Source of the DNA: Actinoplanes oblitus
Lineage (GTDB): Bacteria; Actinomycetota; Actinomycetes; Mycobacteriales; Micromonosporaceae
NCBI RefSeq assembly: GCF_030252345.1
Contig: NZ_CP126980.1
Coordinates: forward strand, 388,501 to 452,500
Reading direction: 5' to 3'
Length of the DNA stretch: 64,000 bases
A program made the translations under genes and the position numbers. Below the pieces are notes generated by a model that worked only from the letters and a program-made list of their open reading frames with translations, did no database searches and was not told the DNA's origin. Shown here in pieces: positions 1-7,676 of the stretch. How positions within the stretch are numbered: the stretch's first letter is position 1; every line of letters starts with the position of its first letter.

Positions 1-1
1 G

Positions 2-673
2 CTCAACGCCTTCGTCTACTACATCATCTTCGGTGTGGTGATCGGCACACGTGGCGGTGTAGCCAACTTCATCGCGTACCTGTGCATCGGCGTCTTCGTC
101 TTCCAGTTCACCCAGTCGTCGGTGCAGAACGGCATCAACGCGATCACCGGCAACCTGGGCCTGATCCGGGCACTGCACTTCCCGCGGGCCAGCCTGCCGC
201 TGTCGGTGGCCCTGGTGGAGATCCGCAACTTCCTCACCGCGATGGTCGTGCTGCTGGCGATCGTGATCGTCAAGGAGCCGGTCAACCTGGAGTGGCTGCT
301 GATCATCCCGGCGATCATCCTGCAGTCGATCTTCAACATCGGCCTGGCGCTGGCCTGCGCCCGGCTCGGATCCAAGCTGCGTGACGTCAAGCAGCTCATC
401 CCGTTCGTCATGCGGTTCTGGCTGTACGGCTCGGCGGTGCTCTACCCGGTCACCCGGTTCACCGAGCACCTGCACGGCTGGAAGCTGTTCGCCGTCGAGC
501 TGAACCCGCTGCTGGTCTTCATCGAGCTCTACCGGCACTCGCTGATGGAGAACGTGACACTGGCCGGCAGCCCGACCCAGCTCTGGATCGAGGCGATCAT
601 CTGGTCGCTGGTCGTGGGCTTCGCCGGCTTCGTCTACTTCTGGCGCGGAGAGAAGGGTTACGGCCGTGGCTGA
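2..673 (+). CDS. Polysaccharide ABC exporter, permease subunit (Wzm/TagG-like), 5' truncated
   Basis: The reading frame is open from base 2 and has no credible start in the window, so the gene begins upstream; 223 residues are visible. They show hydrophobic segments typical of ABC-2 permeases, a VVIGTRGGVANF-type loop, and late segments around FVMRFWLYGSAVLYPVTRF and LNPLLVFIELYR that are characteristic of O-antigen/teichoic acid exporter permeases. The next gene starts 8 bp before this stop (GTG at 666) and encodes the matching ATPase, so the two form one exporter. Family knowledge: Wzm/TagG proteins carry lipid-linked polysaccharide across the membrane. That the cargo is the pseudaminic-acid glycan encoded further on is inference. 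Confidence 0.85.
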   Translation, partial: LNAFVYYIIFGVVIGTRGGVANFIAYLCIGVFVFQFTQSSVQNGINAITGNLGLIRALHFPRASLPLSVALVEIRNFLTAMVVLLAIVIVKEPVNLEWLLIIPAIILQSIFNIGLALACARLGSKLRDVKQLIPFVMRFWLYGSAVLYPVTRFTEHLHGWKLFAVELNPLLVFIELYRHSLMENVTLAGSPTQLWIEAIIWSLVVGFAGFVYFWRGEKGYGRG

Positions 674-1475
674 CAACGAGCTGGGGCAGGGCGCGAACAT
701 GACGGCGGCCGACGAGCGGGTCCCCACCGTCATCGCCGACAACGCCCACGTGATCTACAAGATCCACGGCTCGGCCGGCGGGCAGCAGCAGAGCCCGCTC
801 GTGAGCTTCAAGCGGATCGTCACGCGGACCAAGGCGGCGAACGTCCGCGAGGTGCACGCGGTCAAGGGCGTGAGCTTCGTGGCGTACAAGGGCGAGGCGA
901 TCGGCCTGATCGGCAGCAACGGCTCGGGCAAGTCGACCCTGCTGCGCGCGGTCGCCGGCCTGCTCCCGGTGGCCCGGGGCGCGATCTACGCGGCCGGCCA
1001 GCCGTCGCTGCTCGGGGTGAACGCGGCCCTGATGAACGACCTGCCCGGCGACCGCAACGTCGAGCTGGGCTGCCTGGCGATGGGGATGACGCCGGCCGAG
1101 GTCAAGGCGAAGAAGCAGAGCATCATCGACTTCTCCGGGATCAACGACCGGGGCGACTTCGCGTCGCTGCCGATGCGGACCTACTCCTCCGGCATGGGCG
1201 CCCGGCTGCGCTTCTCGATCGCCGCGGCGAAGCAGCACGACGTGCTGCTCATCGACGAGGCGCTGGCCACCGGTGACGCCAAGTTCCGCAAGCGCAGCGA
1301 GGCCCGGGTGCGCGAGCTGCGCGCCGAGGCCGGCACGGTGTTCCTGGTCAGCCACAGCGAGCAGTCGATCCGGGACACCTGTGAGCGGGTGATCTGGCTG
1401 GAGTCCGGGCTGATCCGGGCGGACGGCGCCACCGAGGACGTGCTCAAGGAGTACGAGTCGTTCGTCCGTAAGTAA
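666..1475 (+). CDS. Polysaccharide ABC exporter, ATP-binding subunit (Wzt/TagH-like)
   Basis: A 269-aa ABC ATPase with Walker A GSNGSGKST, an ABC signature in the short form YSSGMGARL (typical of Wzt/TagH rather than LSGGQ), Walker B VLLIDEALATGD and the H-loop VSHSEQS. It has no long C-terminal carbohydrate-binding extension, so it looks TagH-like rather than like E. coli O9a Wzt. The GTG start at 666 overlaps the permease stop by 8 bp; an in-frame ATG at 699 is an alternative. It powers export of a lipid-linked surface polysaccharide together with the preceding permease. Confidence 0.9.
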   Translation: MADNELGQGANMTAADERVPTVIADNAHVIYKIHGSAGGQQQSPLVSFKRIVTRTKAANVREVHAVKGVSFVAYKGEAIGLIGSNGSGKSTLLRAVAGLLPVARGAIYAAGQPSLLGVNAALMNDLPGDRNVELGCLAMGMTPAEVKAKKQSIIDFSGINDRGDFASLPMRTYSSGMGARLRFSIAAAKQHDVLLIDEALATGDAKFRKRSEARVRELRAEAGTVFLVSHSEQSIRDTCERVIWLESGLIRADGATEDVLKEYESFVRK

Positions 1476-1537
1476 GCGCTAAGCCCGCTGGTTCCCCTGC
1501 CGATCGGGTAGGTGGGATCCGAGCGGGAGGGGCCGGG

Positions 1538-2086
1538 ATGCGGCGCGTCAGAACCGGGCTGGTGCTGGCGTTCGCCCTGGCCGTCGACGGGTGTGGCAGC
1601 GGCGGCGGCACCCCGGCCGGCACACCCGAGCCCAGCCCCGGCGGCACCTGGTCGGTGGTGGTCTCCGGCAGTGCCACGCCGAGCCCGACACCGTCGCGGG
1701 GCAGCGCTCGTCCGACCACCGGGGTCACCGCCTCGCTGCCGTCGGCGAATCCGAGCTGCACCAAGACCTGGCCGCCCACCGAGGCGGTGCTGATCCCGGT
1801 CGAGGTCACCCCGATCGCGGGCGGCTTCAAGGTCGAGTGGCCCCGGCAGTACGAGTCGAACTACCGGGTCGCCGCCGTACCGCAGAAACTGGTCTCCGGC
1901 GCCCAGCCGGAGCCGGCCTGGAAGGACGTCCCGGCCGGCACCGGCTGTTCGATCAGCACCACGATCACCGGGCTGGTGCCGGGCGCGGCCTACATCGTCT
2001 GGCTGGACGCGCCCAACACGGGCTACGAGGTCGACGGCACCCGGCACCTGTACAGCGGCCGCAGCGGGGTGGTGTACCCCAAGTGA
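1538..2086 (+). CDS. Putative lipoprotein with fibronectin-III-like domain
   Basis: 182 aa. The N-terminus MRRVRTGLVLAFALAVDGCGSGG reads as a short signal peptide followed by a Cys-Gly-rich start, i.e. a somewhat atypical lipobox (VDGC). A Pro/Ser/Thr-rich linker follows (about residues 25-75). The C-terminal 100 residues (GGFKVEWPRQYESNYRV ... ITGLVPGAAYIVWLDAP) have the spacing of an FN3-like beta-sandwich. A purine-rich SD (GGGAGGGG) precedes the ATG. Its stop codon abuts the stop of the convergent MFS gene with no intergenic base. Function unknown; probably a surface-anchored accessory protein. Confidence 0.7.
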   Translation: MRRVRTGLVLAFALAVDGCGSGGGTPAGTPEPSPGGTWSVVVSGSATPSPTPSRGSARPTTGVTASLPSANPSCTKTWPPTEAVLIPVEVTPIAGGFKVEWPRQYESNYRVAAVPQKLVSGAQPEPAWKDVPAGTGCSISTTITGLVPGAAYIVWLDAPNTGYEVDGTRHLYSGRSGVVYPK

Positions 2087-3754
2087 TCAGTGATCGGACT
2101 CCGGTTTGCCCTGGCGGGGCATCAGGAAGGTCAGCCCGAACGCGGACAGCAGCAGCAATACCGACACTCCCGAGGTCCGGACGGTGGTGTCCTCGAATCC
2201 GGCACGTACCTGCTCCCCGACGTACCCCGACAGGTCGGGACCGGAGGAGGACTGGGCACGGCAGGACGGCGGCGTCACATCCGGGTTCACCTCGGCGACC
2301 CGGTCGGTCAGGCAGGCCCGCAGTCCGCTGACGACCGCGGGCTGCGCCTCGGCCGGCACTCCGGCCGAGGTGAGCGTGGCCCGTAGCGCATCCGCCGAGG
2401 TGTCCACGTGGTGTCCGACCGCCCCGGGCAGCAGCGCGAAGAAGATCGTGCCGAGCACCGCGATGCCGAACGCCCCGCCGAGCTGTTGCACCGAGGTGAT
2501 CGCCCCGGACGCCGAGCCGCTCTCCTCGTCGTCCACGCCGGCCAGCACGATGCCGAAGAACGGCGCCATCGCGAGGCCCATCCCGATGCCGAGCAGCAGC
2601 AGGGCCGGGATCAGGTGCCACGGGGTGATGCCGGCACCGGCCCAGTGCACGGTGGCGACGAAGACCACGGTGCCGAGGATCATCACGAGCGTGCCGAGCT
2701 GCAGCAGCTTGCGGCCCAGTTTCTCGGCCAGGCCGGCGCCGGCCACGATGAAGCCGGCCACCATGCCGAGCGCCTGCGGCAGCGTGGTGAGGCCGGCCTT
2801 GAGTGGCGTGTAACCCAGGCCGATCTGCAGGTAGAAGGTGAAGACCAGGCCGGTGCCGATCAGCGAGGCGAAGAACATCAGGCCCAGCGCCAGGCCGCCG
2901 GTGAACGCCCGCTTGCGGAACAGGCTGGGGGTGACCAGCGGGTCGAGCCCGCGCTTGTCCCGGCGCCCCTCGTAGATCGCGAACAGCCCGAACGCCAGCA
3001 CGCCGAGCGCCAGCATCCCGAACGTCCACACCGGCCAGTCCAGCTCCCGGCCCTGCACCAGCGGGTAGAGCAGCAGGAACGCGCCGCCCGCGGCGAACAG
3101 CACGCCGAGCCCGTCGAGTTTCGGCGCGCGCTCCAGGCGGGACTCGGGCAGGAACCGGAGTGCGCCGATCACCGCGAAGACACCGAGCGGCAGGTTGATG
3201 AAGAAGATCATCCGCCAGCCGGAGCCGAAGTAGTCGGCGTCGACCAGCCAGCCGGCCAGGATCGGGCCGCCGACCGAGGCGAGGCCCATCACCGGGCCGA
3301 ACGCGCCGAACGCCTTGGCCCGCTCGGCCGGGCCGAACATCTCCCGCAGCATGCCGAGGCCCTGCGGCAGCATCAGCGCGCCGAACAGGCCCTGCACCGC
3401 CCGGGCGCCGACCAGCGCGCCGGGCGACGGGGCCAGCGCGCAGGCCAGCGAGGCGAGGGTGAAGCCGGCCGCGCCGATCAGGAACATCCGGCGGCGGCCG
3501 TAGATGTCGCCGAGCCGGCCACCGGTCAGCAGGCCGATGGCCATGGCCAGGGTGTACGCCGCCCCGAGCCACTGGATCAGGCTGTACGACCCGCCCAGCT
3601 CGGTCCGGATCACCGGACCGGCGATCGTGGTGACCAGCGCGTCGAGCAGGTCCATCACCTCGACCGCGAGAATCACGAAGAGCGCGATCCACCGATAGCG
3701 GTATGCCTCGGGTGCGCTCGTCTCCGTTTGAACACTGTTCGTTGTCACGAACAC
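2087..3754 (-). CDS. MFS drug efflux transporter, DHA2 (EmrB/QacA) family
   Basis: 555 aa, matching the usual 14-TM DHA2 size. Visible hallmarks are motif A (GGRLGDIYGRRRMF) after TM2 and the motif C-like stretch GPVMGLASVGGPILAGWLV in TM5. A soluble extracytoplasmic loop with Cys pairs (residues about 455-520) precedes the last TM. It is divergent from a TetR gene, and the 46-bp gap plus the gene start carry three GAAC-N3-GTTC palindromes, so it is the likely repression target. GTG 3754 is used here. GTG 3748 lies 7 nt after TAGAAC and could be a leaderless start. Substrate cannot be predicted. Confidence 0.9.
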   Translation of the reverse strand: MFVTTNSVQTETSAPEAYRYRWIALFVILAVEVMDLLDALVTTIAGPVIRTELGGSYSLIQWLGAAYTLAMAIGLLTGGRLGDIYGRRRMFLIGAAGFTLASLACALAPSPGALVGARAVQGLFGALMLPQGLGMLREMFGPAERAKAFGAFGPVMGLASVGGPILAGWLVDADYFGSGWRMIFFINLPLGVFAVIGALRFLPESRLERAPKLDGLGVLFAAGGAFLLLYPLVQGRELDWPVWTFGMLALGVLAFGLFAIYEGRRDKRGLDPLVTPSLFRKRAFTGGLALGLMFFASLIGTGLVFTFYLQIGLGYTPLKAGLTTLPQALGMVAGFIVAGAGLAEKLGRKLLQLGTLVMILGTVVFVATVHWAGAGITPWHLIPALLLLGIGMGLAMAPFFGIVLAGVDDEESGSASGAITSVQQLGGAFGIAVLGTIFFALLPGAVGHHVDTSADALRATLTSAGVPAEAQPAVVSGLRACLTDRVAEVNPDVTPPSCRAQSSSGPDLSGYVGEQVRAGFEDTTVRTSGVSVLLLLSAFGLTFLMPRQGKPESDH

Positions 3755-3785
3755 CGTTCTAGTAGCGAACGGCGTTCGGTGTCAA
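3730..3785. promoter_or_regulatory. Triple TetR operator and divergent promoter
   Basis: Three copies of GAAC-N3-GTTC sit at 3730-3740, 3749-3759 and 3767-3777, spaced 19 and 18 bp centre to centre. The third, GAACGGCGTTC, is a perfect odd palindrome. On the minus strand a consensus -35 TTGACA (3785-3780) precedes the third operator, and TACTAG/TAGAAC around 3764-3756 can serve as -10. A repressor bound there would sit between -35 and -10 and over the start site. The adjacent TetR protein is the natural ligand (inference). Confidence 0.7.
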
Positions 3786-3800
3786 CTAAATTAGGCGGCG

Positions 3801-4517
3801 ATGAAAAGCGCCCCCTGGAGTCCGCTCCCCGAGAAGCGCCCGGTCCGCGTGCAGCTCGACCGGGAACAGATCGTCGACGCCGCCCTGCGCCTCGTGGACG
3901 CCGAGGGCGTCGACGCGGTGAGCATGCGCCGGGTCGCCGGCGAGTTCGGCACCGGCCCGTCCAGCCTCTACGCCCACGTGGCGAACAAGGACGAGCTGCT
4001 GCGGCTGATGTTCGACCGGATCTGCGGCGAGATCGATCTGCCCGCGCACGAGCCGGACCGCTGGCGGGAGCAGATCAAGCAGCTGATGTACCAGGTCCAC
4101 GGGGTCCTGCTGACGCACAACGACCTGGCCCGGGTCGCGCTGGCCACCATCCCCAACGGGCCCAACGCGTTGCGCGCCTCGGAGTGGATGATCGGGCTGC
4201 TGATCCAGGGCGGGGTGCCGCCCCGGATCGCCGCCTGGGCGCTCGACCGGGTCTTCCTCTACGTCACCACCGACGCCTACGAGAACTCCATCTGGCGGGC
4301 CCAGCTGCGTCACCTCGGCCTACCGGCGGCCGAGGTGGAGAGGCAGGTCAAGGACGAGATGGCGGCGCACTTCAGGGATCTCCCGGGTGACCGGTTCCCC
4401 TATCTGATCGAGCACGCCGCCGCGATGACCTCGGGGACCGCGCAAGAGCGCTTCTCGTTCGGCCTCGACCTGCTGATCGACGGCCTGGACCGGTATGTCA
4501 GAAAGCCCACCGCGTGA
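3801..4517 (+). CDS. TetR/AcrR-family transcriptional regulator
   Basis: 238 aa. The N-terminal HTH reads REQIVDAALRLVDAEGVDAVSMRRVAGEFGTGPSSLYAHVANKDELLRL, with the S-SLYAHVANKDEL recognition-helix signature of the class having a TetR_C-type ligand domain. The C-terminal about 170 residues are the helical effector/dimer domain. It is divergent from the DHA2 transporter gene and separated from it by palindromic operators, which is the classic repressor-pump pair. ATG 3801 is preceded by TAAATT (3787-3792) and a weak GGCGG. Confidence 0.9.
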   Translation: MKSAPWSPLPEKRPVRVQLDREQIVDAALRLVDAEGVDAVSMRRVAGEFGTGPSSLYAHVANKDELLRLMFDRICGEIDLPAHEPDRWREQIKQLMYQVHGVLLTHNDLARVALATIPNGPNALRASEWMIGLLIQGGVPPRIAAWALDRVFLYVTTDAYENSIWRAQLRHLGLPAAEVERQVKDEMAAHFRDLPGDRFPYLIEHAAAMTSGTAQERFSFGLDLLIDGLDRYVRKPTA

Positions 4518-4534
4518 GACGTGCCCGGCTGCCT

Positions 4535-4650
4535 GGCTGGTCGTGGTGGTGGTGTGCGGGGCCGGGACGGGACCGTGAGTGCCAGCCAGAGATTCCCGGC
4601 TGGTCGTGATGGCCTTGTCCCGGGCCCGGACACCACCACCGCGACCAGCC
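4535..4650. repeat. Two 53-bp palindromic repeats, 63-bp period (REP-like)
   Basis: The 179-bp gap between the TetR gene and the rhodanese gene holds two palindromic units, 4535-4587 and 4598-4650, each running from GGCTGG to CCAGCC with a GGGCC-type core and a 10-bp spacer. The same unit length, spacer length and core recur at 15089-15267. The unit at 4535 is about 85% identical to the unit at 15152, counted by eye. They could fold as strong hairpins and act as a bidirectional terminator between the convergent genes (inference). Confidence 0.8.
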
Positions 4651-4696
4651 CGGGTTCGCGCTGCGTGCCGGGTCCTCGGGACGGCTGGTGTGGCGA

Positions 4697-5101
4697 TCAG
4701 GCGGTCGTGGTGGGCAGGCCGGCTTCCCGCCAGGCCCGGAAGCCGCCGGCCAGGTCGGTGGCGCGGTGCAGGCCCAGGTCCTGGAGCGAGGCGGCGGCCA
4801 GGCTGCTGGTGTAGCCCTCCTGGCAGGTGATGATCACCTGGAGGTCGTAGTCGTCGGCGAACGGCAGGCGGGCGTCGCTGCGTGGATCCAGGCGCCACTC
4901 CAGCACGTTGCGCTCGATGATCACCGCGCCGGGGATCTCGCCGTGCTCGGCGCGCTGGGCGGCCGGGCGGATGTCGATCAGGATCGCGCCGTCGCGGATC
5001 GCCGCGTCGGTCTCGGCGGGGCCGAGCCGGACCAGCCGGGCGCGGGCCTCTTCGAGGATCTCGGCGATGCTCTTCGAGCCGGTCGGTGCCATGGTCACCA
5101 T
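4697..5101 (-). CDS. Rhodanese-like sulfurtransferase
   Basis: 134 aa, a single rhodanese domain. The active-site loop is C93-QEGYTS after ITC, matching the Cys-x5 phosphate/sulfur cradle. The CH2A-like motif DIRPAAQRAEHGEIPGAVIIERN lies at residues 43-65 and the C-terminus is GGFRAWREAGLP. ATG 5101 overlaps the last codons of the cysteine dioxygenase gene (ATGGTGA), so the two are translationally coupled; ATG 5092 is an alternative. In this context it probably handles persulfide or thiosulfate sulfur produced during cysteine catabolism, as known for other CDO-rhodanese pairs. Confidence 0.88.
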   Translation of the reverse strand: MVTMAPTGSKSIAEILEEARARLVRLGPAETDAAIRDGAILIDIRPAAQRAEHGEIPGAVIIERNVLEWRLDPRSDARLPFADDYDLQVIITCQEGYTSSLAAASLQDLGLHRATDLAGGFRAWREAGLPTTTA

Positions 5102-5568
5102 TCTGCGCCGGCGCGCTCGACGGCGCGGATCTCCAGGCCGGCCGGGCTCAGCCGGTACTTGGTCATCCGGGTCAGCGCCGGGCCGTACACGTGGATGCTG
5201 ATCGCCGGGTCGGCGCCGCGGTTGACGATCCGGTGCACGTGGTGGCTGCCGAACCGGCGACCGGCACCCTCGCCGAGGTCGCGGGTGACCACGCGGGGTG
5301 ACTCGGCGGGACCGCCGACGGTGTCCTCGGTGAGGGTGCCGCTGAAGACGTGGAACGCCCCGGCCGAGCCGCCGTGGTCGTGCAGTTCGGTCTGCTGGCC
5401 GGGCAGCCAGGTGAGCAGCCACACCTCGTGGTTGTCGGCCGCGTGCAGCCGCGCGTACCACCGCTCGACCGGGTCGAACCGGGGCGGCACCACCCACCCC
5501 TGCGGCGCGTCGGCGAATTGCCGGGCGATGGCGAGGTGGTCGAGGCGGACGGCGGTGGCGGCGCTCAT
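5095..5568 (-). CDS. Cysteine dioxygenase family (type I, cupin)
   Basis: 157 aa, small cupin. The metal-binding motif is LHDHGGSAGAFHVFSG (H63, H65) with the third His in the GSHHVHRIVN segment (about 109-112). N-terminal WYARLHAADNHEVWLLTWLPGQQT is typical of bacterial thiol dioxygenases. It should oxidise cysteine (or a related thiol) to the sulfinate. An SD (GGGAG) stands 6 nt before the ATG. The downstream rhodanese overlaps its stop, and an inverted-repeat operator lies upstream. Substrate could also be 3-mercaptopropionate or another thiol; sequence alone does not decide. Confidence 0.88.
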   Translation of the reverse strand: MSAATAVRLDHLAIARQFADAPQGWVVPPRFDPVERWYARLHAADNHEVWLLTWLPGQQTELHDHGGSAGAFHVFSGTLTEDTVGGPAESPRVVTRDLGEGAGRRFGSHHVHRIVNRGADPAISIHVYGPALTRMTKYRLSPAGLEIRAVERAGAEW

Positions 5569-5592
5569 TCGGACTCCCTGGCTGGCATATAT

Positions 5593-5613
5593 AACCTATC
5601 GGCAAGATAGGTT
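5593..5613. promoter_or_regulatory. Perfect inverted-repeat operator upstream of the CDO operon
   Basis: AACCTATC, 5-nt GGCAA spacer, GATAGGTT: perfect 8-bp arms, 25 bp upstream of the cysteine dioxygenase ATG, in an AT-rich pocket (TATATAACC) of otherwise GC-rich DNA. Position and symmetry fit a sulfur- or cysteine-responsive dimeric regulator, but none is encoded nearby. The rest of the 347-bp gap to the neprosin gene shows no further gene. Confidence 0.65.
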
Positions 5614-5915
5614 TTACCACAGAAGTACGGCGGGTGTGACGGTTTCCCGGATCCGGCGTGTCCCCCGAAAGAGGCTTAAGCGAGTTTGCCTCTTTCCTGA
5701 CGTGGTGCGAAAAACTGCTATCCGCATGCGACCGCACACGCTGCGTCGAGCAAAGTGGCCGGACTGTCACCGGAATGGTCGATGGCTTCAGCCGTTACGG
5801 CAGAGTTCCTGGTCAGGACGTCCGTGTGCAATTGAGAAAGCTATATGGTGAGCCGGTTGCCGGCAGGCCCGCTCGCCGGACTCCCCGAAGCCCCCCGATG
5901 AACGAGGACGGACAC

Positions 5916-6983
5916 GTGTTGAAGTCACGCCGCGGTCTGCTCGCCGCCGGCCTCACCGTTGCGGTGATCGGTGCGATCGGAGTCGCCTCCACCCTCAACG
6001 CGGGCGCCGAGCAGATCTCGGGCGAGGCCGCTCCGGCGGCCGCGGCGGCTCCCGCCGACGCCCTGACGCCGCCGAGCAGCCTCCCCTGGGGTGCGAAGCC
6101 GCAGCGGGTCAAGCGCGGCCGGGACGGCGCCACCAGCCGGTCGTTGAAGACCGCCGGGCTCAGCGTGGCCGCACCCGAGGCGGGCGCCGACACCCCCGAG
6201 CCGGAGTACGCGCCGAAGGGCCGGACCGCCAAAAGCACGTTCCTGAAGACGGCGAAGACCAACGTGGTCCCGCCGGAGCCGTCCGCCTCGGCCACCGCCC
6301 AGCCGGAGGCCTCGTCGGCCACCGCCGCGCCGACCGTCAACTTCCACTACAACGTCGGCTCGCAGGCCGCCGTCACGGACGGCGTCTACGCCAACCTGAC
6401 GATCAACAAGCCGGTGCTGGCCAAGGACGACTACCACACGCTCGCCGAGATCGCCGTGCAGTCGGCGGACGGCAAGCAGATCGTCGAGGTCGGCTGGAAC
6501 GTGGATCGGGTGGTGAACGGGGACGACGACCCGCACCTGTTCGTCTACCACTGGGTCAACCGGGAGACGTCCTGCTACAACGGCTGCGGCTTCCTGCAGT
6601 ACAGCAAGACCGCCATCGCCGGGGACACGCTGCCGCTGGACACCTCGAAACGGTTCGGGATCCAGTACTTCAACAACGCCTGGTGGATCGCCTACGACAC
6701 CGAGTGGGTCGGCTACTTCCCGGTCAAGCTCTGGGGTGACGTGGACTTCTCCAAGAGCGGACTGATCCAGGTGTTCGGCGAGGTGGCCGCCTCCTCCGAC
6801 AAGCCCTGCACCCAGATGGGCAACGGCAAGTCCTCCACCGAGGGCACCGCCGCCCGGATCGGCAGCCTGGCGTACCTCAACGGGCCGCCGGTGGACATGT
6901 TCGTGCGCAGCACGAGCGACTACTACAACGTGACAGCACTCAGCAACCGGACCTTCCGATACGGCGGCCCGGGCGCCTGCTGA
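5916..6983 (+). CDS. Secreted neprosin-domain protein (DUF239)
   Basis: 355 aa from GTG 5916, chosen because GAGGA (5904-5908) is a good SD; the ORF is open further upstream and ATG 5898 is possible. The signal peptide is MLKSRRGLLAAGLTVAVIGAIGVASTLNAGA. An Ala/Pro-rich, low-complexity pro-region follows to about residue 140. The C-terminal domain has neprosin features: EVGWNVD, LFVYHWVNRETSCYNGCGF with paired cysteines, RFGIQYFNNAWWIAYDTEWVGYFP and CTQMGNG. Plant neprosins are glutamate-type prolyl endopeptidases; whether this bacterial member is a peptidase is inference. A strong terminator hairpin follows. Confidence 0.82.
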   Translation: MLKSRRGLLAAGLTVAVIGAIGVASTLNAGAEQISGEAAPAAAAAPADALTPPSSLPWGAKPQRVKRGRDGATSRSLKTAGLSVAAPEAGADTPEPEYAPKGRTAKSTFLKTAKTNVVPPEPSASATAQPEASSATAAPTVNFHYNVGSQAAVTDGVYANLTINKPVLAKDDYHTLAEIAVQSADGKQIVEVGWNVDRVVNGDDDPHLFVYHWVNRETSCYNGCGFLQYSKTAIAGDTLPLDTSKRFGIQYFNNAWWIAYDTEWVGYFPVKLWGDVDFSKSGLIQVFGEVAASSDKPCTQMGNGKSSTEGTAARIGSLAYLNGPPVDMFVRSTSDYYNVTALSNRTFRYGGPGAC

Positions 6984-7011
6984 TTGTTGATCTTCGCAGC
7001 TCAGCACCACC

Positions 7012-7045
7012 CGATGCCCGATCCCTCGTAAGGGATCGGGCATCG
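7012..7045 (+). terminator. Terminator hairpin after the neprosin gene
   Basis: Perfect 15-bp arms CGATGCCCGATCCCT and AGGGATCGGGCATCG with a CGTA loop, followed by ACGTTTTCC. It begins 28 bp after the stop codon. Confidence 0.85.
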
Positions 7046-7139
7046 ACGTTTTCCGGTTCCTCGGCCCTACGGTGAACCGATCCGCGTGCCACGATGTACA
7101 TCCGGGTGGCCGGGCGGAACCCGAGGGGAGCTGGCGCCG

Positions 7140-7676
7140 ATGAAGCGACGGGTGAGCCCCGACGAGCAACTGATGACCGCGCTCTACACGGAGCACTACT
7201 CCGTGCTGATCAATTTCGTCTCGCGATACGTCTCCGATCGGCACAAAGCCGAGGATCTGGTGCAGGAGACGCTGTTACGGGCCTGGAAGCACATCGACCA
7301 CCTCGACCCGGAACCCGGGCGAACCAGGTCGTACCTGCTCACCATCGCTCGTAACGTGGTGACCAACGCCTGGCGGGCGGAACAGCGCCGGCCCAGGCTG
7401 GTCTCCGACGAGACGGCGGTCAACTCGGTGCCGTCGGCGGACAATGTGGATCAAATGGTGGAGGGCTGGCTGGTCGCTGAGGCGCTGGAGCGGCTCTCCC
7501 CGGAACACCGGGCGGTGATACAGGCCATGTACTACGAGGGCCAGAGCGTGGCCGACGCGGCCCGGCGACTCTCGGTACCGGAGGGCACGGTGAAATCACG
7601 TGCCTACTACGCGGTGCGTGCGCTCCGCGCCGTCTTCGAGGAGATGGGCATGCTCCGGAGCGGAGGTGCGGCATGA
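7140..7676 (+). CDS. ECF sigma factor (SigL-like)
   Basis: 178 aa. Region 2: LYTEHYSVLINFVSRYVSDRHKAEDLVQETLLRAWKH. Region 4: ALERLSPEHRAVIQAMYYEGQSVADAARRLSVPEGTVKSRAYYAVRALR. ATG 7140 is preceded 9 nt upstream by GAGGGGAG. The stop overlaps the anti-sigma start (ATGA), so the pair is coupled. Codon 46 is TTA (7275-7277), a rare leucine codon that in related actinomycetes makes translation depend on the bldA tRNA. The likely target regulon, including whether the upstream neprosin gene belongs to it, is unknown. Confidence 0.92.
   Translation: MKRRVSPDEQLMTALYTEHYSVLINFVSRYVSDRHKAEDLVQETLLRAWKHIDHLDPEPGRTRSYLLTIARNVVTNAWRAEQRRPRLVSDETAVNSVPSADNVDQMVEGWLVAEALERLSPEHRAVIQAMYYEGQSVADAARRLSVPEGTVKSRAYYAVRALRAVFEEMGMLRSGGAA

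Noticed and set aside
2408..4390. 660-codon open frame on the plus strand opposite the DHA2 gene
   Set aside because: Rich in Gln/Arg/His/Gly low-complexity runs, no domain; it is the GC-skew shadow of the transporter and TetR genes.
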